From the NCBI GenBank assembly GCA_023258955.1, contig JAHFRE010000016.1, positions 1-39,068 of the forward strand: a DNA stretch of 39,068 nt, read 5' to 3'. Positions within the stretch are counted from its first letter, which is position 1. Every line of letters starts with the position of its first letter. Below, one piece after another: positions 25,283 through 32,826 of this stretch. The translations under genes were made by a program, and so were the position numbers. The stretch comes from Sterolibacterium sp. GTDB lineage: Bacteria; Pseudomonadota; Gammaproteobacteria; Burkholderiales; Rhodocyclaceae. Under the pieces are notes generated by a model, which did not search any database, was not told the origin of the DNA, and saw only the letters and a program-made list of their open reading frames with translations.

Positions 25283-25963
25283 CTAGAAGGCGTAGCCCCC
25301 CGAGAGCACCAGCACCTGCGGCCGAAAATCGATCTGCGTCGTGCGCATGATGCCCGCCGTGTTGGTCGTCAGCCGCGAATGCACCCGCGCCGTCGACAGG
25401 TGCACGTTGAACGACCAGCGCGGATCGTAGCGGTAGCGCAGGCCTAGCTTCGCCGCCATGCCGTGCGAGTTGGTCAAGGCAACGCTGGTCGGCCCGCCGT
25501 TGGCGGCGTCGTTGGCGGCGGTCGATTTGACGTCCGCGAAATGGGTGTAGTTGACGCCAAGGCCGAGGTAGGGCTGCCATAGCGCTTGCCTACCGGTGAA
25601 GCTGTAGTTGATGAACGCCGAGGGCGCGATCTCCTTGGCAGTGCCGACCTTTTGGCCGGCCCAAGGCAGGGAGCCGAGGCTGGCGACACCCTTGCCGGTG
25701 GTTTCGTAGGTGGGCGGCCAGCCGCCGGAGAGCTGGGCCTCGAAGTGATCGCTGAGCACCCGCGTATAGGCGACGAACAGCGTCGTCGCGTCGCCAACGC
25801 TGAGGTTCACCCCGGCGGGGACGAAGCGACCGCTGATGTCGTCGGCGCGCGCGTGCATGCTGACGTTGGCGACGCCGATGTCGAAGCGATTGTCGGCGGC
25901 GTGGACAGCGGCGACGCCCAGGGCCAGGGTCGAGGCCAGGGCAACGAAAGAGAGAGTCTTCAT
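25283..25963 (-). CDS. OmpW family outer-membrane protein
   Basis: A 226-residue protein with a Sec signal peptide (LASTLALGVAAVHA, cleavage near 22). It has alternating hydrophobic beta-strands and a terminal aromatic residue (VLSGGYAF), as outer-membrane barrels have. PAGVNLSVGDATTLFVAYTRVL, PSAFINYSF, QPYLGLGVNYTHF and AAKLGLRYRYD are OmpW-like strands. OmpW is an 8-stranded barrel thought to pass hydrophobic compounds. A ribosome site GAGGTG precedes the ATG at 25963. It follows the hydrolase gene by 12 bases and is probably its operon partner. Confidence 0.88.
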   Translation of the reverse strand: MKTLSFVALASTLALGVAAVHAADNRFDIGVANVSMHARADDISGRFVPAGVNLSVGDATTLFVAYTRVLSDHFEAQLSGGWPPTYETTGKGVASLGSLPWAGQKVGTAKEIAPSAFINYSFTGRQALWQPYLGLGVNYTHFADVKSTAANDAANGGPTSVALTNSHGMAAKLGLRYRYDPRWSFNVHLSTARVHSRLTTNTAGIMRTTQIDFRPQVLVLSGGYAF

Positions 25964-25975
25964 CGTCGTTTCACC

Positions 25976-27520
25976 TCAGAATTGGGAGAAGAAGCCGCGC
26001 GCCGCGGCGGCGCAAAACGGCGCTGCCATGGAGTGATAGGCCTGGGTGACGGCCGCGACGCCGCCATCCTTGGCACCCGCGGCGACCGCCGCCTGGGCCG
26101 TGGCCGCCTTGGTCTGGGCGAAGCCGCCCTTGACCAGGGCCCAGGGATCCGTTGCCCCGGTCGGACTCGAATCCACGTCCACCACGGTGAACAGCGGCGC
26201 CGGTGCGCCGGCGCCGACGAAGAAGCCCTGGATGATCTGGGTGTTGAAGTAATAGACCACCGGATCGGCGTTGCCGCCGCAAAGCAGCATCGGCGACTGC
26301 GGCACCCAGTTGCGCAGATCGTTCAGCTTCAGGTCCTGTCTGAGCGCGGAGGCTGGGTTGGCCGGAGGCAGCCCCGTGCTCAGCGTCGGGATCGCACCGT
26401 CGGGATTGGTCAGCGCGTCCTGCAGATAGGCGAGGCGGAAGGCGTTGCTGAGCAGGTTGTTGGCGCCGAAGCCCAGCGCGAACAGCGGTGCCAGCGCCGC
26501 GGGCGTGGTCGGCGGTGTGATCGCGGCAAACTGCGGCGCCGGTGGCGTGCTGGAGAATAGGGCCTGCGGCAGCTTGCCCTGTGCCAGCAGGTCGGTGTAA
26601 TCGAGCGTGGCGTTGGGCACGATGGTCTCGGCGCTGCCGGCGTAGGCGGCCTCGTAGATGGCGGCGGGATTGGCGTAGGCGTTGCTGTAGGATTTCTGGT
26701 AGGAGGTCAGCACCAGCGGCGCGAAGCCGGTGGCGCCGAGATTGACGTTGCCGAGGACCACGGCGTCGAACAGCGCTGTCAGCGCGTAGGGGCCGGAGGC
26801 GGGCGCCGACGCGGTCAGCGTCATCTTCGCCGCCTGCATGGCGCGGGCGGTGGCCATGGCGACGTGGCCGCCCTGGGAGTAGCCGCTGACGAAGACCTTG
26901 CCCGATTCGCTCACGGTCGTCACCTGCGCCAGCTGGCTGCGCGCCGCGGCGAGGCTGTCGATCATGTCCTTGGCCTGTTGGTCGGCGTTGAGGTAGGGAT
27001 GATAGGAGAGCGTCGAGCTGTCGTAGCCGGCGTAGTTGGGAGCGACCACGATGTAGCCCTGGGCGGTGTACATCGCCGCCAGCAGCGCCGCTTCCGAATT
27101 GTTGGCGACGTCGGCCAGATTGTAGGTCTTCTGAAAGGTGGTGCCGTGGCCGTAGAGCAGCAGCGGCCGCGCCCCGCTGCAGCCGGTCGCACCGTTGGGC
27201 AGCAGCATCACCCCGGAGGCCGTGGTCGCCTCGCCGGCGCCGCCGACGGTGTTGTACTGCAGGTAGTAGACATCGACGCCGCACTTCGGCGTTCCCGCCA
27301 ACTGCAGCAGCTGCTTGCCGCTGCCCGAGGCGCTGAGCTCGGCCGTCAGGTCGGCGGCGTTGAGCGAGGTCACGCGCAGGGCGGGGCTCTGCAGCAGCGT
27401 GCCACGACCGGTGGCGTTGGTCTGCGCCGGCGAAGCCGGCGTGCCGTCGCCGCTACCGCAGCCCGAGAAGAGGCCCGCGACGAGCAACAGGCCGAGCCAA
27501 CCTGGATACGAACGCTTCAT
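25976..27520 (-). CDS. Lipoprotein alpha/beta hydrolase (putative secreted lipase/esterase)
   Basis: A 514-residue protein with a lipoprotein signal peptide; the lipobox LFSGC places the lipidated Cys at 21. The nucleophile elbow GYSQGGH (S215) and the oxyanion region LLYGHGTTF are typical of alpha/beta hydrolases. The size and AKDMIDSLAAARS preceding the elbow recall secretory lipases, which act on ester substrates. The probable acid/His ends of the triad are near GNADPVVYYFN and the late YHSMAAPFCA. Strong ribosome site AGGGAGG before ATG 27520. It heads the two-gene operon with OmpW. The substrate is unknown. Confidence 0.83.
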   Translation of the reverse strand: MKRSYPGWLGLLLVAGLFSGCGSGDGTPASPAQTNATGRGTLLQSPALRVTSLNAADLTAELSASGSGKQLLQLAGTPKCGVDVYYLQYNTVGGAGEATTASGVMLLPNGATGCSGARPLLLYGHGTTFQKTYNLADVANNSEAALLAAMYTAQGYIVVAPNYAGYDSSTLSYHPYLNADQQAKDMIDSLAAARSQLAQVTTVSESGKVFVSGYSQGGHVAMATARAMQAAKMTLTASAPASGPYALTALFDAVVLGNVNLGATGFAPLVLTSYQKSYSNAYANPAAIYEAAYAGSAETIVPNATLDYTDLLAQGKLPQALFSSTPPAPQFAAITPPTTPAALAPLFALGFGANNLLSNAFRLAYLQDALTNPDGAIPTLSTGLPPANPASALRQDLKLNDLRNWVPQSPMLLCGGNADPVVYYFNTQIIQGFFVGAGAPAPLFTVVDVDSSPTGATDPWALVKGGFAQTKAATAQAAVAAGAKDGGVAAVTQAYHSMAAPFCAAAARGFFSQF

Positions 27521-27760
27521 ATGAAACCTCCCTTGGGATTGCTTCGATTCAAGGTTCGTTCAGCGACGCTGCGCTTGGCGAGGCGCCACTGGCGATGTCT
27601 CCGGCATGGGGAAGTATAGATGCACAAAAGGTAGCCGTGGCCAATTCCGGCGACGCCGTGGGTGAATATTCCGGGGGAAGTGAGGCTAACCCGGGATTTC
27701 AGGCCGAATTGAACTGGAAATTTCCGGCACAATTTCAAGCAGGAGAAAGGAGATTGTGTC

Positions 27761-27886
27761 GTGAAGAAATCGAAATACACGGAAGTGCAGGTCATCTCCT
27801 TCGGACCAGCGATTCCAGATCGCTACTGGCCGCTGACAAGACCTTGGATGAACTCGCAAGGCCTTTTCGGCGGCGGTAGCCCTTGA
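27761..27886 (+). pseudogene. Probable IS3-type transposase OrfA remnant
   Basis: A ribosome site (AGGAGAAAGGAG) precedes GTG 27761. The first 12 codons read VKKSKYTEVQVI, closely like the beginning of IS3-family OrfA proteins (M-K-K-S-[KR]-[FY]-T-E-x-Q-[IV]). The similarity stops there, and the next 29 codons are unrelated before a TGA. I read it as the left end of an insertion sequence cut by deletion. No terminal inverted repeats or downstream transposase was found. It could be chance similarity, but start, ribosome site and sequence together favour a remnant. Confidence 0.5.
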
Positions 27887-27996
27887 AGGCGGCGGGTATC
27901 GGCACAAGGCATGTCACCCGTTCCGATATGCGATGAATTTCTCGGCGTCAGCCGATTGGCGGCAAGCAAAATGATTAACAGCTTGGTAATTATTAC

Positions 27997-28025
27997 TTGA
28001 CAAGTTTAATTGGTCTATTTAAAAA
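27997..28025 (+). promoter_or_regulatory. Candidate promoter of the small secreted protein gene
   Basis: A perfect -35 TTGACA at 27997-28002 lies 17 bp before an AT-rich TAAAAA (28020-28025) that would be a weak -10. An AT-rich tract precedes the -35. The first base of the gene is about 80 bases further. The -10 is the weak part. Confidence 0.4.
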
Positions 28026-28102
28026 TACATGCGCATCATCAAGGTAGGTCACTGAGTTCAGCACGCGACTCCGCGTAACAACTAACTAGGGAGGAGGCTC
28101 TG

Positions 28103-28438
28103 ATGAATTTCAATCTATCGTTTGCGCTCGCCAGTGGGGTACTGGCCTTCATCCTTTCATCGCCCGCATCAGCTGGGGATTTCGACTATTTCAAGAATCA
28201 GTCGTGTGCAGAGCTAAGCAAGGAGATGGATGCGCTTAGGAAGGCGGAGACGGCCATCAACGATAGCAAGAAGAAGGCAGAGAAGTCCGCGAACACCCAA
28301 GCGGTTGTGACGACCCTCCTGGTTGGGTGGCCCTTCTGGGGTAACGTTGATCACGGCGACGCCAACAACCAGTTGGCGGAAATACGGGACGACATCAAAT
28401 ACGTGACTCGTGCGCAAAAGACCAACAAGTGCATTTGA
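28103..28438 (+). CDS. Small secreted protein, 111 residues
   Basis: The product has a Sec signal peptide (hydrophobic ASGVLAFILSS, cleavage after ASA near 24). The mature part begins GDFDYFKNQSCAELSKEMDA, is Lys/Ala-rich and helical (KKKAEKSANTQ), contains TLLVGWPFWGN and ends NKCI. The layout (an early Cys near SCAEL, a helical linker, a short hydrophobic segment and a terminal Cys) resembles a family of small periplasmic or outer-membrane-associated proteins of unknown role that I cannot name with certainty. A strong ribosome site GGGAGGAGG precedes the ATG, so it is very likely a real gene. It sits in the AT-richer accessory region. Confidence 0.75.
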   Translation: MNFNLSFALASGVLAFILSSPASAGDFDYFKNQSCAELSKEMDALRKAETAINDSKKKAEKSANTQAVVTTLLVGWPFWGNVDHGDANNQLAEIRDDIKYVTRAQKTNKCI

Positions 28439-28451
28439 CGTCTTGCTTAAG

Positions 28452-28494
28452 GCAGCAAATGCTCGATCGGGAAGTCGAGCTTAGCCTGTGCTGC
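28452..28494. terminator. Possible hairpin between convergent genes
   Basis: An inner 6-bp stem GCTCGA/TCGAGC (28461-28466, 28475-28480) lies within an outer 6-bp stem GCAGCA/TGCTGC. It sits in the 55-base gap between the small secreted protein gene and the convergent Lnt-like gene. There is no T-tract, so the terminator call is weak. Confidence 0.3.
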
Positions 28495-30053
28495 TAATGG
28501 GTGCGGCGCAAGTCCTGCGCAATGGCACCGACCAAGGCAAGCGTTAGGGCCGTGCAAAGCGCTAGCACCAGTCCGTTTCCCCAACGCCCAAACGGCGTCA
28601 ACCCCTCTTGCGGAATCACAACGCCATTCTGCATCTCAATTTTCCCCACTGCCGTTTGGGCAATGATGTGCCCATTGGGCGCAATGATGGCCGACGGTCC
28701 GATGTTCGCGACGCGCACCATGTAGCGGCCAAGTTCGAGTGCGCGGGCGCGCGACAGGGCAAGGTGCTGGTACGGCATGGAGCCATCAAACCAAGCGTCG
28801 TTTGAAAGGTTGATCAACCAGGACGGCGGCGCCTCAATATCAGAGAATGCGGCAGCGAACGCGTCCTCGAAACAAATCGTCGCTCCGACGCGTTGGCCTC
28901 TGATATACAGAGGTGTCGGACGCTCGGGCCCCGGCGTTATCCAGACGCGGGCCGGCCCAAACTCAGAGCGCAACCAACTCAAGGGACCCGACTGCGGCCA
29001 GTACTCGCCAAATGGCAGCAGATGGTGCTTCACATGCATGCCGCTGCTGTTGGGCCCGCCGGCCAGGGCGATGTTGTAGCGTGCAGTTTGTGGGGATTCG
29101 ATGTTGGGAGAACCATCGGTTAGCATCTCGGGGATTGCCGACTCGGGATCTGCGGTTATCATCCCGAGCACAAAATCTGCACCGGCAGTTTCAGGCATTA
29201 GCCCGCGCTGTAGTGCTTCACGCCAAGCATGAGCCGAACCGTAAAGCGCGGCTTCGGGCCAGATTACAACGTCGACGTGGTGGCGCTTAACCAATGCTTT
29301 GCTGATGCGGAGGTTCATCTCGTGGGTCGCATTCGCCAACCATGCCGCAGGCCTAAAATCTAGCGGCGCACCGGTCTGCACGATGCCTACGACCACGGGT
29401 GCGCCCGCAGCTTTTGTCCATGGCACATGTTGCAAAGTCCAACCCAATCCGGATAGCCCTACTACAGCGAATGCCCAACGACAGTCACCGCGGAACGCCA
29501 GCACAGTGCAGCCCGAGATAAGCAGGGCCGAGATGCTCACGAGCAAATAGCCACCGACAGGGAAGTAGCCTGCCAAAACCGTATCGAGGTGTGCGTATCC
29601 CGGTGCGACCCAGGGTAACCCGCCGAACACCCAGGTGTTTAGCCACCAGCCAATAGTCGCTCCGAGCGGGACGGCGGCAAGCATTCGCCAGCCCGGCCCC
29701 AATCGACTGCAGAGCGCCTGTGCCCCACCGGCCAGCGCCCATGGCAGCGCGTCATACACCCATGCAAACAATGTACCTCCGACCAGGGTCCACCGCGGTG
29801 CGTCGGGGTGCCTCGACATGGCGCCTGCCAGCCAATCGGTGGTGACGCAGTCGAGCGAAAACCCGTACACCAGGCCAATGAGCATCGCCAAGCCGAACGT
29901 CTGGCGACCGCTCAGCCAAAGGGCCAGCAGGCCGCACTCGGAAAGCCATGCGGCGATCCACCAGCCTCTGGGTTGCATCGCAAGTGCGTGCAACACGCCC
30001 AGCAACGCCGCCGCGAGCAGGAGCGGGGAGACTGCCCAGCAAGAGGCTTTCAA
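28494..30053 (-). CDS. Apolipoprotein N-acyltransferase (Lnt) homologue
   Basis: A 519-residue membrane protein, normal length for Lnt. About 6-7 hydrophobic helices fill residues 8-215. The nitrilase domain follows, with the triad in place: E267 (VIWPEAALYG), K342 (VKHHLLPFGEYWP) and C394 (GATICFEDAF). Lnt transfers a fatty acid from phospholipid to the N-terminal Cys of lipoproteins. E. coli has Tyr after the catalytic Cys; here it is Phe. The start is TTG 30053: it begins one base after the TGA of the upstream gene and gives the usual Lnt N-terminus, while upstream codons overlap that gene. The housekeeping lnt is usually beside corC/ybeY, not here, so this may be a second copy. A TraB-like or other nitrilase role is possible. 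Confidence 0.85.
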   Translation of the reverse strand: MKASCWAVSPLLLAAALLGVLHALAMQPRGWWIAAWLSECGLLALWLSGRQTFGLAMLIGLVYGFSLDCVTTDWLAGAMSRHPDAPRWTLVGGTLFAWVYDALPWALAGGAQALCSRLGPGWRMLAAVPLGATIGWWLNTWVFGGLPWVAPGYAHLDTVLAGYFPVGGYLLVSISALLISGCTVLAFRGDCRWAFAVVGLSGLGWTLQHVPWTKAAGAPVVVGIVQTGAPLDFRPAAWLANATHEMNLRISKALVKRHHVDVVIWPEAALYGSAHAWREALQRGLMPETAGADFVLGMITADPESAIPEMLTDGSPNIESPQTARYNIALAGGPNSSGMHVKHHLLPFGEYWPQSGPLSWLRSEFGPARVWITPGPERPTPLYIRGQRVGATICFEDAFAAAFSDIEAPPSWLINLSNDAWFDGSMPYQHLALSRARALELGRYMVRVANIGPSAIIAPNGHIIAQTAVGKIEMQNGVVIPQEGLTPFGRWGNGLVLALCTALTLALVGAIAQDLRRTH

Positions 30054-30054
30054 A

Positions 30055-30405
30055 TCACTCGGATCGGCGAGATACCGCGGCGCTGGATGCGGGAGTCTTC
30101 GCCGCAGCGCTTTCCTCGGCCGCTGCAATGGCGCGTGCTCGTTGCATTGCCGTACCACGTGCGAGGGCCGACAGCCTTCGTGATTCTGGCGCTTTGTTGG
30201 TGGGATGCAGCCCAGGTCTTTCCGTCGGCACCATCGCGTTTTCGCAAGCGGGCCCTCCTGCGCAACCACCACCAGCAGACGCCGACAGGGGGAATATCGC
30301 TAGGACAACTGACGACGCCACAAGTGCTGCACCGGTCCCTGACCAAACCCGCTTAGGCGAAGTCGGATGGCTGACATTGCCATTGGGTGCCGATAGCTCG
30401 TTCAT
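30055..30405 (-). CDS. Small membrane-anchored or secreted protein, unknown
   Basis: A 116-residue protein. A short polar start is followed by a basic KRVW and a hydrophobic segment GTGAALVASSVVLAIFPLSA, then ASAGGGCAGGPACENA. Beyond that comes a Pro/Arg/Ala-rich, probably disordered tail. It may be cleaved after SASA or held as a signal anchor. Two cysteines follow just after, but the lipobox rule is not met. Ribosome site GGGGAG precedes ATG 30405. Its stop is one base from the TTG of the Lnt-like gene, and it starts 34 bases after the lipoprotein gene. I do not recognise a family. The coupling suggests it works with the acyltransferase. Confidence 0.65.
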   Translation of the reverse strand: MNELSAPNGNVSHPTSPKRVWSGTGAALVASSVVLAIFPLSASAGGGCAGGPACENAMVPTERPGLHPTNKAPESRRLSALARGTAMQRARAIAAAEESAAAKTPASSAAVSRRSE

Positions 30406-30439
30406 CGTGGACTCCCCTTGGTCGTTTTGGACAAGTGAA

Positions 30440-31435
30440 TCAATCATGATCCAGCTCCGCCCAGCTAGAATTGATCGAGGCGGGCGCGCGCCCGCCGTCG
30501 TTAATGGTCAAGGTAACGCTGTCGCCCGCGCCCGGCCGAAAATCGAGACTTGTCCCGGCGGCGCCCAATATCTTTGCATATCCGTTACTGGGGTAATCAG
30601 TGGCCCCGCTGCCCAGAAAAGGAGTTATGGTCTGGATGTCGATCCTTCCGTTGAGCGTACTGCTAGTGAGGTTGGCATTAACGGTGGCCTGAAAGGTCGG
30701 TATGGAGACCGTGTGATCTTGCGTGATCATCATTGTCACGTTGCTGAATTCATGGGTGTCTGCGTCCTTCTTGATGTGTATATTGGGCGAGGTAATCTTC
30801 AGGTCATTGATGTCGGCATACTGCTGCGTGCCCAGACCGCGCGCACCGATCTGGATCGATATTTGGCCATCGATGACGTGGTGTCTGGCCGTCGTGGTGA
30901 CCTCCAGTTTCTTGAACGTGACGTCGGCGCCGTATGACCATGGGCTGTTCTTGGTGAAGGACGCAGGGTTGCCGCTGACGCTCGTCAGTTGAATCACCAA
31001 GGTGCCGTTGAGACGATCCGATAACATCGGATCCTGCTGACAATTGTTGTACACCACGGTGATCAGATCGGTCGCCAGTGGAACCAGTCCCACGCCGGGT
31101 GCGGTTGGAGTCCAGGTGCCGCTATTCGTGTCGCCGAAAATACACTGGTACGTCTTGCCGCTGGCGTACCAACTGCTGTGCCGGTTTTCAACGAAGAGAT
31201 CGGCAAACTCGGTTAGGTCGAAGAGATCAAACGTATCGTTCGTGGCCTTGGCTATCGCAAGGGCATTTTCCTTGCCAATGGCGATGTTGGTAGTCACGGG
31301 AGGGTCTCCGCTACCGCAGCCCGGCAAGCCCAAGCCGACGCACGCCGCTATTGCGAAGGCCGCCAATGGAAATGCCCGTTTAGTGGTGGTTGGACGGTTC
31401 ATCAGCCTTGTGCGCAATTTTGTTGTAATTGACAT
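30440..31435 (-). CDS. Putative lipoprotein, beta-rich
   Basis: A 331-residue protein with a long basic N-region and a lipobox (GLGLPGC), giving a lipidated Cys near residue 40. The rest has alternating hydrophobic and polar strands (LNGTLVIQLTSVSG, HHVIDGQISIQIGARGLG, ANLTSSTLNGRIDIQTITPF) suggesting a beta-rich fold. The C-terminus (DYPSNGYAKILGAAGTSLDFR, then VTLTIND) recalls secreted proteins of Geobacter and betaproteobacteria that share this pattern. Start ATG 31435 has AAAGGA 5 bases upstream; ATG 31402 is an alternative giving a shorter signal peptide. It heads the operon with the small protein and the Lnt homologue. Being an evident lipoprotein beside an acyltransferase, it is a candidate substrate. 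Confidence 0.7.
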   Translation of the reverse strand: MSITTKLRTRLMNRPTTTKRAFPLAAFAIAACVGLGLPGCGSGDPPVTTNIAIGKENALAIAKATNDTFDLFDLTEFADLFVENRHSSWYASGKTYQCIFGDTNSGTWTPTAPGVGLVPLATDLITVVYNNCQQDPMLSDRLNGTLVIQLTSVSGNPASFTKNSPWSYGADVTFKKLEVTTTARHHVIDGQISIQIGARGLGTQQYADINDLKITSPNIHIKKDADTHEFSNVTMMITQDHTVSIPTFQATVNANLTSSTLNGRIDIQTITPFLGSGATDYPSNGYAKILGAAGTSLDFRPGAGDSVTLTINDGGRAPASINSSWAELDHD

Positions 31436-32160
31436 GACGGTCCTTTGTCCAAGTGCTACCAAGCTGTTGCCCGTAAATTGCTTGCTTTCAGATGACAGTT
31501 GACCCCAAAGCACTATAGGCGATGCATGTCATCATAAGATTGCTGCAGCTGGTGAGGCCCACAGTGAATCTGGCCCTTTGGACGATACCTCGCACCTGTG
31601 AAGCACCTGTGCGACGCTGCGCTAACACTAGTGCGTCAAAGTATCCACCTCAATATTTCCCATGTCAATGGTTGTCGACGTGCTTGTTGTCGACGTGCTT
31701 CGATGTCAGGGGAACGATGAGGTCGCTCTGGCGGCCCATAGCCGATGGTGCCAGCCCAGTAGCCGCTCTGGAGAAGCTGGGCGGCGCCAGTGTCAGGATT
31801 GGAGAAGGGGTGATCAACGTCTGGAGATGGCTGGGTGCTCAAGTACGTTCAGACAGGGTCAGCGGCTGCAAACCGATTCACTCGTGACCTCCACACCACA
31901 ATGCGCGGCGCATATACTCAATGACCACTTCCTCGATCCTTGGATTTCGCGTCAGCGTCCCGTTGAGAAGTTAGTCGAGACCTATGCATAGGGGTCGAAA
32001 GGGTGAGCTCACGAAATTTGGAAGCAGACATTGGCCTGCGTTTCTAATTTTGGGTTGTCGTAGGATTTGAGCGTCAGCAAAGGCCGAGCACCTGCCTGTC
32101 CAGGTTACAAACTCGGCTGATGCGCTTGATGCCAGTTGGCGGCTGGCGTATGCTTCATTC
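31436..32160. other. Gene-poor stretch between the lipoprotein gene and the toxin-antitoxin pair
   Basis: A 725-base region without a convincing gene. Open frames here lack ribosome sites and family resemblance. It contains an exact 15-bp tandem repeat (31671-31700). Its composition is mixed and it reads like degraded sequence, possibly from an old mobile element, but I found no recognisable transposase part. The promoter of the minus-strand lipoprotein operon should lie at its left end. Confidence 0.45.
31671..31700. repeat. Exact tandem repeat of 15 bp, two copies
   Basis: GTTGTCGACGTGCTT is present twice head to tail. Nothing nearby uses it. It is probably a recent slippage duplication in non-coding sequence, possibly a direct repeat at a vanished insertion. 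Confidence 0.8.
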
Positions 32161-32373
32161 ATGGTTACGAACAACATTTCCTGTTCAGCGGAAATCATGG
32201 GTGGCACTCCCGTATTTGCCGGCACGCGCGTGCCTGTCAGGACGCTGCTTGACTACCTTGAGGCCGGCGAGAACATCGACGAGTTCCTCGATGGTTTTCC
32301 CACGGTGACGCGCCAGCAGGTCGTTGCGTTTTTGGAAGAAGCGACAACGCAATTGGTGGCCAGCGCTTCGTGA
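32161..32373 (+). CDS. DUF433 family antitoxin
   Basis: A 70-residue protein of the DUF433 family (MGGTPVFAGTRVPVRTLLDY, then LEAGENIDEFLDGFPTV). These small helix-turn-helix-like proteins usually act as antitoxins or repressors next to DUF5615 PIN-like genes. Its stop overlaps the downstream start (GTGA at 32370), the usual coupling of the pair. No strong ribosome site precedes the ATG at 32161. It stands in the accessory region before gyrB. Confidence 0.85.
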   Translation: MVTNNISCSAEIMGGTPVFAGTRVPVRTLLDYLEAGENIDEFLDGFPTVTRQQVVAFLEEATTQLVASAS

Positions 32374-32690
32374 GGATATTGCTCGACGAATGTATTGATC
32401 GTCGATTGGCGCAAGAACTTAAAGGCCACCAGGTCGTTACTGTTCCTCAAGCGGGATGGGCGGGCATTCGCAATGGAGATTTGCTGGCAGCTGCGCAGCA
32501 AGACTTCGATGTGTTCATCACGGTCGACCGCAACCTCTCTTTCCAGCAACACTTACCCAAGTTCAGCATCGCGGTACTGGTACTCCGTGCGCGCAGCAAC
32601 CGTCTGCAAGACCTGCTACCCCTTGTAACCAGCATCCTGGCCGAGATTCCGGCGGCGCAGTCGGGCGAGCTTACCATCGTGGACGCGTGA
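32370..32690 (+). CDS. DUF5615 PIN-like toxin
   Basis: A 106-residue PIN-like protein. It begins with the family's MRILLDECIDRRLAQELKGH, where acidic residues (LLDEC) form the presumed metal site. FDVFITVDRNLSFQQ supplies another conserved acidic residue. Members are predicted ribonucleases of VapC-like type. Start GTG 32370 overlaps the DUF433 stop. It completes a type II toxin-antitoxin pair. A strong hairpin terminator follows 85 bases after the stop. Confidence 0.85.
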   Translation: MRILLDECIDRRLAQELKGHQVVTVPQAGWAGIRNGDLLAAAQQDFDVFITVDRNLSFQQHLPKFSIAVLVLRARSNRLQDLLPLVTSILAEIPAAQSGELTIVDA

Positions 32691-32774
32691 TCTGCGGTTT
32701 GAGGGCCGTTCAAGGATACATTTCAGTCTGGCACCGACGAATCTGTCAACGATCGCTTCGGCCGATTAGACGAC

Positions 32775-32803
32775 AAAAAGCCGGTCTTGGTGACCGGCTT
32801 TCT
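32775..32803. terminator. Intrinsic terminator after the toxin-antitoxin pair
   Basis: A 9-bp stem AAGCCGGTC/GACCGGCTT with a 5-base loop (TTGGT), flanked by A-rich sequence on the left and TTTCTT on the right. It can act for the plus-strand pair and perhaps, through the A tract, for minus-strand transcription from gyrB. Confidence 0.75.
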
Positions 32804-32826
32804 TGAAAGCCTATACGAATAGATTT

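Larger units (their letters stand above)
27521..28102. other. Largely non-coding, AT-richer stretch
   Basis: A 582-base region between the divergent hydrolase gene and a small plus-strand gene. It holds a probable transposase N-terminal remnant (27761-27886) and an AT-rich promoter before the next gene. No other gene is supportable. Its composition is visibly more AT-rich than the flanking core, particularly after 27940. Confidence 0.5.

Noticed and set aside
30440-30937. Long plus-strand open frame antisense to the lipoprotein gene
   Set aside because: It is a shadow of the minus-strand gene, which has ribosome site, lipobox and operon context.
31522-31887. 121-residue plus-strand ORF in the gap before the toxin-antitoxin pair
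   Set aside because: No ribosome site, no domain resemblance, biased composition and no signal peptide. Treated as non-coding.
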